This document shows positions 46,026 to 54,066 of a stretch of DNA of 64,000 nt, in pieces. The translations under genes were made by a program, and so were the position numbers. The DNA lies in the NCBI GenBank assembly GCA_004193205.1, contig RZUM01000006.1, positions 124,001 through 188,000 of the forward strand. The letters are read 5' to 3'. The notes beneath the pieces are model-generated. The model saw only the letters and a list, made by a program, of their open reading frames with translations, did not search any database and was not told the DNA's origin. Numbering within the stretch: position 1 is the first letter of the stretch; the number at the start of each line of letters is the position of its first letter. Source of the DNA: Gordonia sediminis (lineage in GTDB: Bacteria > Actinomycetota > Actinomycetes > Mycobacteriales > Mycobacteriaceae).

Positions 46026-46894
46026 GGTCGATCACCATCATCGAGCCCGGTCCGCTCGCCACCGTCCAGGATCTGGGGCGTCCCGGATACGCGCACCTCG
46101 GGGTACCTCACTCCGGCGGCGCGGACCGGTCGTCGTTGCGGCTCGCCAACCGGCTCGTCGGGAACCCGGAATCCGCCGCGGTCATCGAGACGACGTTGGG
46201 CCGCTTGCGGATTCGCGCCCAGGACACGCTGCTCATCGCGGTGACCGGCGCCCGCACACAGGTGCGTGTCGACGACCGACCGGTCGGCGCCCATGCCTCG
46301 CTCACCCTGCGCCGCGGGGACGAGCTGTCGCTCGACGTGCCGACGACGGGGTGCCGCAATTACGTCGCGGTCCGCGGCGGTATCGACATCGCACCGGTGC
46401 TCGGTTCCCGGTCGACCGACACCCTCTCCGGTCTCGGCCCCGAGCCGTTGCGCGTCGGCACCGACCTGCCGGTGGGCCGGCTCGGCGCGCCGTGGCCGGT
46501 GGTCACCACCGCGCCGGTGGACACCGCCGAACAAAGCGTCGTGGTGCTCGACGCCGCCACGGGTCCACGTCTTGGGCACCTGGAGATTCCCGAGGACCTC
46601 ACCCGCGGGGTGTGGGTGGTGAGCCCGCAGAGCAACCGCGTCGGGGTCCGGCTGGACCGCCCGTCCGAGGCCGACGATGCGCTCGTCGTCCACCGCTCCG
46701 ATGTCGAGGAGTTGGCATCGGAAGGCATTCCACATGGGGCCGTGCAGATCCCGCCGAGCGGGCGCCCGGTGATCTTCCTCGCCGACCACCCCGTCACCGG
46801 CGGCTATCCCGTTGTCGCGGTGCTCACGCCACGAGCCATCGACCACGCCGCCCAACTCGTCGCAGGCCGGCCGGTGCGGTTCCGACTTCGCTGA
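46022..46894 (+). CDS. pxpC: 5-oxoprolinase subunit C (KipA/allophanate hydrolase subunit 2 family)
   Basis: A 290-residue partner of PxpB. Family segments: ATVQDLGRPGYAHLGVPHSG at the N-terminus, YVAVRGGIDIAPVLGSRSTD, SPQSNRVGVRL and FLADHPVTGGYP. Start ATG at 46022 within the pxpB stop, indicating translational coupling. The longer open frame reaching back to 45443 lies across pxpB and is not used. Confidence 0.9.
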   Translation: MRSITIIEPGPLATVQDLGRPGYAHLGVPHSGGADRSSLRLANRLVGNPESAAVIETTLGRLRIRAQDTLLIAVTGARTQVRVDDRPVGAHASLTLRRGDELSLDVPTTGCRNYVAVRGGIDIAPVLGSRSTDTLSGLGPEPLRVGTDLPVGRLGAPWPVVTTAPVDTAEQSVVVLDAATGPRLGHLEIPEDLTRGVWVVSPQSNRVGVRLDRPSEADDALVVHRSDVEELASEGIPHGAVQIPPSGRPVIFLADHPVTGGYPVVAVLTPRAIDHAAQLVAGRPVRFRLR

Positions 46895-46953
46895 CCGGAC
46901 CCCACCCGGACACCCCGGACTCCCCCGCCCACCTGGATTACTGACAACGCCCG

Positions 46954-46992
46954 TTGACACCTCGAGTGAGACGAATCTAGTATTCCGTCTCA
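46954..46992 (+). promoter_or_regulatory. Promoter with overlapping operator, leaderless MpaB-family gene
   Basis: TTGACA (46954-46959), an 18-base spacer and TAGTAT (46978-46983) form a near-consensus promoter, and the ATG lies only eight bases after the -10 box, so the message should be leaderless. TGAGACG (46967-46973) and CGTCTCA (46986-46992) flank the -10 box as a perfect inverted repeat ending at the A of the ATG, which is ideal placing for a repressor. Confidence 0.65.
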
Positions 46993-48047
46993 TGACCGAG
47001 GTTCTGGAGACTCCAGACGAGATGGCGACCACCGCACCGAACGACGACACGACACCCCGCTCCGACGATTACACACCCCTCGGACCCGACTCGCTGACGT
47101 GGCAGATCTGGGGCACCTGGACGGGGATGTTCCAGGGCCTGTGGGCCGGGTCGATGCAGAACATGCATCCGAAACTCGGTGCGGCCGTGTGGGAACACTC
47201 CGACTTCTTCGGTGAGCGTTGGCAGCGCTTGATGCGTTCGCTCTATCCCATCAGCGGGGTCGTGTTCGACACCATCTCCACGGGCACCACCACGGGCCAC
47301 GCGGTCCGCGACTACCACCGGAACATCAAGGGCCGCATGGAGGACGGGTCGCGGTACCACGCGTTGGACCCCGATGTCTTCTACTGGGCACATGCCACGT
47401 TCTGGTACGGCAACGTCCGGCTCTGCGAGCGTTTCGGACCCTGGCTCACCGAGCACCAGAAACGGCAGCTGTTCGAGGAGTCCAAGACCTGGTACGCGAT
47501 GTACGGCGTCTCGATGCGCCCGGTCCCCGACACCTACGAGGACTTCCTCGAGTACTGGGACTACATGTGCCGCAACGTCCTTCGCGACCACCCCGCGGTA
47601 CGGGCGGTACTCGACATCGAGCAGCTCCCACCTCCCCCGTTCCTGCGGTTCATCCCGAAGCCGATCTGGTTCCGCTTCATGGCACCGACCAACCAGCGCT
47701 TCTTCACCTGGTTGACCACCGGCTTCTACGACGAACCCGTCCGCGAGATACTGGGGCTGCCCTGGAGCGAACGCGACGAACGGCGATTCCGTCTATTGGG
47801 TCGAGGTGTCAACCTGGTGATGCACCGTCTGACACCGAAACGCTACCTGCGCCACCCGCGTCCCCGCGACGCCTGGGACCGCGTGGACGGCCGCGTCGCG
47901 ATGGACGCACCGTTGGTCGAGACGCCCAAGCGCAATCTTCCCCCGGAAGCCGAGCGCGACGACCCGATGCACTACTGCCCCGTCCACGCCGCACGTCGAG
48001 CCACCTACCCCGGTACCGTCAACGCCGACTCCCCGCCGATCGAGTAG
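46992..48047 (+). CDS. MpaB-family (DUF2236) oxygenase-like protein
   Basis: A 351-residue helical protein of the DUF2236 family, which includes fungal MpaB and the haem-dependent latex-clearing oxygenase Lcp. Typical features: GRMEDGSRYHALDPDVFYWAHATFWYG in pieces (conserved RYHALDP and WAHATF), and R-x-x-Y/F-x-x-HPRP near the end. It probably binds haem, but its substrate is unknown. The ATG at 46992 follows its promoter directly, with no ribosome site. The last codons and TAG stop (CCGATCGAGTAG) lie within the first unit of a dispersed repeat, so the original C-terminus may have been replaced. Confidence 0.85.
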   Translation: MTEVLETPDEMATTAPNDDTTPRSDDYTPLGPDSLTWQIWGTWTGMFQGLWAGSMQNMHPKLGAAVWEHSDFFGERWQRLMRSLYPISGVVFDTISTGTTTGHAVRDYHRNIKGRMEDGSRYHALDPDVFYWAHATFWYGNVRLCERFGPWLTEHQKRQLFEESKTWYAMYGVSMRPVPDTYEDFLEYWDYMCRNVLRDHPAVRAVLDIEQLPPPPFLRFIPKPIWFRFMAPTNQRFFTWLTTGFYDEPVREILGLPWSERDERRFRLLGRGVNLVMHRLTPKRYLRHPRPRDAWDRVDGRVAMDAPLVETPKRNLPPEAERDDPMHYCPVHAARRATYPGTVNADSPPIE

Positions 48048-48201
48048 GCCCCGAGGCGCCAGCCGAGGAGCCGTATCGAGATCACCCCACCAAGGCCCCT
48101 CCCCCGCTGATCGAGTAGGCCCCGAGGCGCCAGCCGAGGAGCCTCCCCCGCTGATCGAGTAGGCCCCGAGGCGCCAGCCGAGGAGCCGTATCGAGATCAC
48201 C
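48038..48201. repeat. Dispersed repeat array after the MpaB-family gene
   Basis: Three forward units begin GATCGAGTAGGCCCCGAGGCG (at about 48038, 48109 and 48152); units 1 and 3 end GTATCGAGATCACC and unit 2 is cut short at GAGGAGCC. It occupies nearly all of the 182-base gap between two convergent genes. Confidence 0.92.
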
Positions 48202-48229
48202 CTGTCGCCCGACGAGAAGACCCGAGCGC

Positions 48230-49306
48230 CTACTGCTGCCCGATCCCGCGCCGCATCGCCTGCCGCACCCGATCGGCTTCCCGTCGTGCGTAGGGATTCG
48301 GTTGCCCCGCACGCGATCCCGCGAGTTTGGCACCGATGTGCTCGCCGACCGTGATCGGCGAGTAACGACTCCCCGCACCCACGCAGGACGGCAGGGTGGA
48401 GATCATGGCGTCGATGTTGCCGTCGTGGAAGAAGGCGGCGGATCGTCGACGTTCGATGGCGCCATCGACGATCGGCGGCTTCACCCGGTGCAGTGTGGAG
48501 GTCCACCGCTCGTTGGTCCACCGGGCCATCAGGTCGCCCAGGTTGATCAGCAACGCACCGTCGACAGGTGTGACGTCGTGCCAGATGCCGTGGTGGTCGA
48601 GGACCTGAAGTCCCCTGACCTGGTCGGCCCACAGGACGGTGACGATGCCGTAGTCGGTGTGCTCGCCCATACCGGTGAGCTCGCCGTCGAGGTCGACCTC
48701 CCCTGGGGGCAGTGCGTAGTTGTTCATCCTGAGCACGTCGACCGAGTGGTCGGTGTAGCCGTCGAAGAAGTCCGGCGGGAGATCGAGCGCGTCGGCGAAG
48801 ATGCGGGTCAGGGTGTGCGCGACCCGGGACGCCTCACCGAAGTAGGCCGACACCGCGGCCTGAAAATGCTCGACCTCCGGCCAGGTGTTGGCGGCGTATT
48901 GGTCCGCGGGCAACTCCAGATCGGGGTAGGAGCTCGCCTCGACACCGACGTTGAATGCCTCGAAGAAGTCGTTCATACGGTTCGCCGACTCGACGCCCAA
49001 GCTCAACGACAGCGATTCCGATTTGGGCGGTGCATAGCCGCGATTGATTTCCGGTGCCGTACGGTAGGCCTTCTTCTGCTCGATCGGTAGGGCGAAGAAG
49101 TCGTCCATGACCGCCGTGAACTCCTCGAGCACGACGCTCGGGATCTGGTGGCCGACGATCTGCATGAACCCGACCACACTCGCGGCATCGTCGATCTGGG
49201 CAGCGACCACCGCGCGCTCGGCCGCATCGCCGTTGGCGATGTACGGACTGATGTCGATGACGGGCACCGAGAACGTGCCCGCAGGGTTGTCGACCGGCGC
49301 ACTCAT
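48230..49306 (-). CDS. Isopenicillin-N-synthase-like 2-oxoglutarate/Fe(II) dioxygenase
   Basis: A 358-residue non-haem iron oxygenase. The N-terminal DIOX_N segment is VPVIDISPYI; the iron triad is HTD in GEHTDYGIVTVL plus His in TSTLHRVKPP, and the 2-oxoglutarate-binding RxS is RRSAAFF. The natural substrate is unknown, and no antibiotic gene cluster surrounds it. Start ATG at 49306. The MFS gene upstream on the same strand ends 75 bases before, so they may be cotranscribed. Confidence 0.88.
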   Translation of the reverse strand: MSAPVDNPAGTFSVPVIDISPYIANGDAAERAVVAAQIDDAASVVGFMQIVGHQIPSVVLEEFTAVMDDFFALPIEQKKAYRTAPEINRGYAPPKSESLSLSLGVESANRMNDFFEAFNVGVEASSYPDLELPADQYAANTWPEVEHFQAAVSAYFGEASRVAHTLTRIFADALDLPPDFFDGYTDHSVDVLRMNNYALPPGEVDLDGELTGMGEHTDYGIVTVLWADQVRGLQVLDHHGIWHDVTPVDGALLINLGDLMARWTNERWTSTLHRVKPPIVDGAIERRRSAAFFHDGNIDAMISTLPSCVGAGSRYSPITVGEHIGAKLAGSRAGQPNPYARREADRVRQAMRRGIGQQ

Positions 49307-49381
49307 GGCACCATAGTGGCACCGAATCGCCGAACGTGCTGATCAGGAGGCGTGTCGCCACCCTCGGGGCTGACGGTTTCG

Positions 49382-50647
49382 TCAGGCGTGTTGACCCGCC
49401 CGATAGGCCACAAACGACGGAATCGCCAGCGCCGCAACGACGGTGAAGACGACCACGGCGACACCGCCGGCCGTCGTCGTGAGCGCCACCCCTATCGACG
49501 CGGCCGCCGCGCCGTGCAGCACGTCGGCGATTCGCGGACCACCCGCGACCACCACGATGAACACCCCCTGCAGGCGGCCCCGGACCTCGTCGGTGGCCGC
49601 GGCGAGCAGGATCGACTGCCGGAAAGCGGCCGACGCCATGTCGGCGGCACCGCCGATCATCAGCAACACGAGCGCCACCGGCAGCATCGGCAGCGCGGTC
49701 CCGCCCGCGAAACCCACCGCGATACCGACGCCGGTGATGGCCAGACCCCAGATGATGATGCACACGATGACCGCGAGGCCCTGCCGTTGGACGTGGCCGA
49801 CCCAACCGGAGAAGACACCGCCGACGACCGCGCCGGCCGAGATCGCGATGAACAGCAGGGCGAAGGCGATGCCACCGCTGGATGGACCGCCGAAGTTCTC
49901 GTGCGCCATCTGCGGGAACAGCGCTCGCGGCATGCCGAAGACCATCGCGATCAGGTCGACGAGGAACGAGGCCATGAGGATCTTGTGACCGGCCAGGTAG
50001 CGCAGGCCGTCGACGACAGAGCGCAAACCTGCGACCTTCGGCGCGTCTCCTTCAGGGCGTAATGCCGGGAGGGCGACGACGGCGAGCAGCGTCGGGAGCA
50101 GGAAGAGGGTGTCGACCAGGTAGAGCAGCGAGTAGCCGAGGACGGGGATGAGCGCGCCACCGACGAGCGGACCGGCGATAGCCCCGGCCTGCATCACGGT
50201 CATGTTCAGCGACAACGCCGCCGGAAGCTGGCCCGCGGGCAGCAGCCGGGGCAAGATCGCGGTGCGGGTGGGCTGGTTGACGGCGAAAAATGCCTGCTGA
50301 ACAGCGAAGAGTGACAGGATGATCCACACGTTGTTGACGCCGGTGGCGGCCTGGGCCCAGAACAGCGCACTACACCCGATGAGCCCGATCGTGGAGATGA
50401 TCAGCAGGATCCGCCGGTCGATGACATCGGCGAGCGCTCCACCCCACAGTCCGAAGATGACCAGCGGCACGAGCCCGAAGATGCCGGTCAGCCCGACATA
50501 GGCGGAACTCCCCGTGATCTCGTAGATCTGCGCCGGCACCGCGACGACGGTGAGCTGGGCACCGATAACCGTGACGATGTTCGCCAACCACAGCCGCTTG
50601 AAGTACGGGTTCCGCAATGGCGCAGTGTCGGCGAGGAGGCGAGGCAC
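49382..50647 (-). CDS. MFS exporter (EntS-like)
   Basis: A 421-residue, 12-helix major facilitator of the EntS/multidrug type: RNPYFKRLWLANIVTVIGAQ at the N-terminus and VNQPTRTAILPRLLP after helix 4 are typical of this branch, often siderophore or drug exporters. It starts with GTG at 50647 and lacks a recognisable ribosome site; TAAACT nine bases ahead could be a -10 box of a leaderless message. No siderophore genes are nearby. Confidence 0.85.
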   Translation of the reverse strand: MPRLLADTAPLRNPYFKRLWLANIVTVIGAQLTVVAVPAQIYEITGSSAYVGLTGIFGLVPLVIFGLWGGALADVIDRRILLIISTIGLIGCSALFWAQAATGVNNVWIILSLFAVQQAFFAVNQPTRTAILPRLLPAGQLPAALSLNMTVMQAGAIAGPLVGGALIPVLGYSLLYLVDTLFLLPTLLAVVALPALRPEGDAPKVAGLRSVVDGLRYLAGHKILMASFLVDLIAMVFGMPRALFPQMAHENFGGPSSGGIAFALLFIAISAGAVVGGVFSGWVGHVQRQGLAVIVCIIIWGLAITGVGIAVGFAGGTALPMLPVALVLLMIGGAADMASAAFRQSILLAAATDEVRGRLQGVFIVVVAGGPRIADVLHGAAAASIGVALTTTAGGVAVVVFTVVAALAIPSFVAYRAGQHA

Positions 50648-51236
50648 CAGGAGAGTTTAGTTGAGGTAACGATCTGGCCCGACGGGTCGTGCTGACCCCC
50701 TGAACCGGCCGCGCCCAGATCCTGAACGCGATGTTAGGGCATCCGGGTCCCAACGGGTCGGTCCTTCAACAACAAGGCCGCGTATGACTCTCGCAGTGTC
50801 AGCACAAATCTCGCGGCGGCCTCATCCATGGCCGAGTTCTGTATCTACGCGCCAAGAATTACCGCGAGGGGCCCCAGGCATCGGCCGATCTCCAGTTCGG
50901 CGGAGAGTTCGACGCTCAAACGTGTCCATTGCACAGCTCAGTGATGTCCGCAGCCGAACGGGCACGGTGATGCGCAGTCAGACAACGGTCGAACGCTGAC
51001 ACGGCAGTGTTCGCAAGTGATTCCCCACGCCCCCTCACCACCAACGTGCTGGCGTCGCGCCCGCTCGCATGAAGGAACTCCCCCAGTGGGCCGTCCATCC
51101 GGTGCCGCCAGTGTCATGTCACCGAATGAATTTCCCCGAACCTGCCACCAGATTCCCGCTGACCACAGGTTCCACCATTCGAGTCTCGTGACCCTGGGTT
51201 GGTACCGTCGACACAAGGGAACAGAGGGGGTCAGGG
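50648..51236. other. Long intergenic region before the type VII-associated operon
   Basis: This 589-base region looks less GC-rich than its surroundings, has no convincing gene and no dispersed repeat. It must hold the promoter of the operon starting at 51237. A minus-strand open frame at 50938-51216 ends with a Cys/His cluster (CEHC ... CPFGCGHH) but has poor codon bias and no clear ribosome site; I leave it unannotated. Confidence 0.5.
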
Positions 51237-51761
51237 GTGGAATTTCCTCGCAACGCCGACGACGTCGGCACGTTGATGGGCGATCTGAACAAACTCGTCG
51301 GCGACATCACGGTCGCTCAGCAAAAGTCATTGGCGCTCACGGCGACCGCCACCGGCCTCGACGGCCGTATCACCATCTCGGTCAACGCACGCGGCATCGT
51401 CACCGAGGTCCTCGTCGACGACGACACCCTCACCCAGGTCACCGGCCGCACCCTCGGCGCCGCGATCACCACCACCACGCAGAAGGCCGCCGCCGAGGTC
51501 GACCAGAAAATGGCCGAGGTCTGGGCACCGATCAACGCCCGGCAGAACGCACTCCCCAGCGCCAAGGATGCGTTCGGCGGTCTGGCCCAGTTCTTCGACG
51601 GACTCCCCGACATCGACAATCTCTTCACGTCGTCACCCCAACCGCCGCTGACCCCGCCGGGTCATCCGGCACCCGAAGCGACCAACGACGACGTCTACTA
51701 CGAGCACGTCGAAGACCGCGACGAGCCCACGAGCGGCTCGGTCCAGGATCGCGCCTGGTAG
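51237..51761 (+). CDS. YbaB/EbfC-family protein of a type VII-associated operon
   Basis: A 174-residue protein. Residues 1-115 fit the YbaB/EbfC fold (DGRITISVNARGIVTEVLVD in the centre, amphipathic helices on each side), and an acidic Pro-rich tail follows. Stand-alone YbaB proteins bind DNA, but copies like this commonly sit beside ESX/WXG100 genes in actinobacteria with unknown function. Start GTG at 51237 with AGGGGG upstream. First gene of the operon; the EspC-like gene follows after 35 bases. Confidence 0.75.
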   Translation: MEFPRNADDVGTLMGDLNKLVGDITVAQQKSLALTATATGLDGRITISVNARGIVTEVLVDDDTLTQVTGRTLGAAITTTTQKAAAEVDQKMAEVWAPINARQNALPSAKDAFGGLAQFFDGLPDIDNLFTSSPQPPLTPPGHPAPEATNDDVYYEHVEDRDEPTSGSVQDRAW

Positions 51762-51796
51762 CACGGCAGACCAGATCTGACGGGGAGGACGGATCA

Positions 51797-52117
51797 ATGG
51801 GTGACCATCTCAAGGTCGACATCGGCACGTTTCGCAGCTACTCGCCACGCTTCCACGAACTCGCCGATCAGCTGAGCGCGGCCGAGCTGAAGCTGGCCGG
51901 CCAACTGCAGGGCGAGGGAAACTGCTGGGGCGGTGACGACGTCGGCCAGGAATTCGAACAGGGCTACACACCGAAAGCCCAGATAACGTTCGATAACTCC
52001 ACCGAACACGCCAAACGCCTCGACCGGGTCGGCGACGCGGTGACGCTCATGGCCGACAACATCGAGAACACCGAAGGCGGAACCGTCAACTCGATCGAGT
52101 CGAGCGGGCCGAGGTAG
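51797..52117 (+). CDS. EspC/WXG100-like type VII secretion substrate
   Basis: A 106-residue helical protein. The pattern LADQLSAAELKLAGQLQGEG, then CWGGDDVGQEFEQGYTP is that of EspC-type proteins: two helices joined by a W-G turn and a Y at about residue 57. Such proteins pair with a partner and are exported by ESX systems. Start ATG at 51797 behind GGGGAGGA. It is followed after three bases by the CpnT-N-terminal-like gene, its likely secretion partner. No ESX ATPase or channel gene is in this window. Confidence 0.8.
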   Translation: MGDHLKVDIGTFRSYSPRFHELADQLSAAELKLAGQLQGEGNCWGGDDVGQEFEQGYTPKAQITFDNSTEHAKRLDRVGDAVTLMADNIENTEGGTVNSIESSGPR

Positions 52118-52120
52118 CAC

Positions 52121-53242
52121 ATGGGAATGGAATTGCCCGGCCAGCTGACCACACCCCTCGGATGGCTCGGGATGACGTGGCCGGAAGGCGACGAGACCGC
52201 GCTGAGCCGCATGAGCGACTACTGGGAGGACTACGCCGACGAGGTGACCGCGATCGCGGAGGGCTTGCAGCAAGCCGCCGTCGGTGTTCTCGACTCGATC
52301 GAGGGCGACACTCACGACGCGCTGAAGAAGAGCCTCGACGAGTTCTTCAACGGTGAGAAATCCATCTACGAGGTCATCGACGACGCCCAATACCTCGCCC
52401 AGGGCGCCCAGAAGTCTTCCGACATCGTCCTCGCTATGAAGATCAGCTTCATCGTCGAGTTGATCGCGTTGTTGGCGTTCGTCATCGCGGCGCTCGCTTC
52501 CTCCCCCATCAACTGGGGGGCTGGTGCCCAGATAACGGCGCGCATCCTGCTCGGGCGTGTTTCGCTGACCGCTATCCGCCGCTTTGCCGTGCAGCAGATT
52601 CGGGTGGCGCTCATGCGCGCCATCGGACGGATCACAACGAACATGTCTGGCGACGCCGCGCTCGACTTGCTGGGCGGCACAACAGGACGGGCCATCGCCA
52701 AAGAGCTCGCCAAGAGCGCGGCACTGGCAGGAACAATCTCGGCAGGTCTGGAAGCCGAGCGACAATTCTTCAAGCACACGCTGGCCGCGACCGAGTACGA
52801 ACTGGGAAAGATCGGGCTTTCCGGAGCGTCCGGGGCGGCCGCGCCTCTGCTCTTCGCAAAAGTGGCGACACCACTCAAAGCCGTGACCGGTTGGGGACTG
52901 AATAGTCCCGCCGTGACCTCCAAGTTCACGAACGATGCGATCTCCGGCGCCACCTGGTGGATTCCCTCCAACTACGCGAGCAACCAGATCACGTCCTCCG
53001 TGCAAAACCGTTACGACCCAGGCAGTGTCGACCGTGGCGTCGGCATCTGGCAGGATCTCGACTTCGGCGGTGAGGCCCCACCGCCCGTGGAGTGGTACCC
53101 CGGCGACCGCCAGGCATCCCCCTCTGGCGCCGGTGTTACCGGCAACGATTCCCCGAGCGTCGGGGCACCAGCCACCGCCACCACTGAAGGATCCGCACCC
53201 ACCACGACACCGGGCGCGGGCACGACTCAAGGAACGCCGTGA
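52121..53242 (+). CDS. CpnT N-terminal-like (WXG100_2) protein
   Basis: A 373-residue protein. The first 100 residues, containing MTWPEGDETALSRMSDYWED, resemble the N-terminal domain of CpnT and other actinobacterial polymorphic toxins (WPEGDE motif). Residues about 103-128 form a membrane-type helix, followed by a helical Ala-rich middle (about 130-260). The last 60 residues are Pro/Thr/Gly-rich and no toxin domain follows. It may be a truncated effector or a carrier. The GAGGTAG ribosome site overlaps the previous stop, and its own TGA overlaps the next GTG (GTGA). Confidence 0.75.
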   Translation: MGMELPGQLTTPLGWLGMTWPEGDETALSRMSDYWEDYADEVTAIAEGLQQAAVGVLDSIEGDTHDALKKSLDEFFNGEKSIYEVIDDAQYLAQGAQKSSDIVLAMKISFIVELIALLAFVIAALASSPINWGAGAQITARILLGRVSLTAIRRFAVQQIRVALMRAIGRITTNMSGDAALDLLGGTTGRAIAKELAKSAALAGTISAGLEAERQFFKHTLAATEYELGKIGLSGASGAAAPLLFAKVATPLKAVTGWGLNSPAVTSKFTNDAISGATWWIPSNYASNQITSSVQNRYDPGSVDRGVGIWQDLDFGGEAPPPVEWYPGDRQASPSGAGVTGNDSPSVGAPATATTEGSAPTTTPGAGTTQGTP

Positions 53243-54066
53243 TATCCGGACTGCCCGAACCGAAATCTGCAGCCGCTCTGCCGTGCTGGGTTGATCTGAC
53301 CACCTCTCAGGGCAACCGGGCGCGGGACTTCTACCAGCGCTTGTTCGGCTGGACCTTCGAGGCGAACGGAACCATCGGTATGGTCGATGGTTCGCCGGTT
53401 TGCGGCCTTCTCGAGCTCGAGGACAAGGCGGAACTCGTCCCGTCACATTGGTTTCCATACTTCCTCATGGAGAGCTTCGAGCGCCTGGCCGACACCCCGC
53501 CGGCAGAAGGCGAACTTCTCTGGGGACCAGAGGCCTACGGCGACGCGTTGGCGAGCGTCGCGACCGTGGTCGACCCAGGTGGCGCCGGCTTCGGCCTCTG
53601 GGAGCCGGGACGACTTCGCGGATTCATGACCGGTCAGACCTCCTGCCCGGCATGGTTCGAACTGGTAACACCGAGCTCGGCGCAGGTCGCTCGCTTCTAT
53701 TGCGGACTGTTCGACTGCATTCCGGACACCATCGCCGGAACTCGCGGCCCGTACCGGGTGTTCACACGTCCGGGCGTGATGCTGGCCGGTGTGGTGGTCG
53801 CGGATGTCAAGCCGTACTGGCGCGTCTACTTCGAGGTCGAGAATCTCTCCGAATCCGTCGAACAGGCTGAAAGGCTCGATGCCACACGCCTTGCGGAAAC
53901 GCTTGACCTGCCGATCGGAAGAACGACGCTACTCAGGGATCCGGTCGGGGCCCTGTTCGGTTTGATCGAGCCAACCCGCGAGCCGAGGATCTCCTCAGCG
54001 CCCAGCGCGTCGGCAAACGCCACTGACGACGACAATGCCGGGTTCCCGGTGACACTTTCGCTGTGA
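53239..54066 (+). CDS. Double VOC (glyoxalase-fold) protein
   Basis: A 275-residue protein with two vicinal-oxygen-chelate halves: CWVDLTTSQGNRARDFYQRL at residues 16-35 and CPAWFELVTPSSAQVARFYCGLF at about 136-158, each starting a beta-alpha-beta-beta-beta unit. Metal-ligand positions appear incomplete, so a binding rather than enzymatic role is possible (some VOC proteins sequester drugs). The GTG start at 53239 overlaps the preceding stop, and its TGA overlaps the next gene (GTGA), giving a tightly coupled chain of three genes. Confidence 0.8.
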   Translation: MISGLPEPKSAAALPCWVDLTTSQGNRARDFYQRLFGWTFEANGTIGMVDGSPVCGLLELEDKAELVPSHWFPYFLMESFERLADTPPAEGELLWGPEAYGDALASVATVVDPGGAGFGLWEPGRLRGFMTGQTSCPAWFELVTPSSAQVARFYCGLFDCIPDTIAGTRGPYRVFTRPGVMLAGVVVADVKPYWRVYFEVENLSESVEQAERLDATRLAETLDLPIGRTTLLRDPVGALFGLIEPTREPRISSAPSASANATDDDNAGFPVTLSL

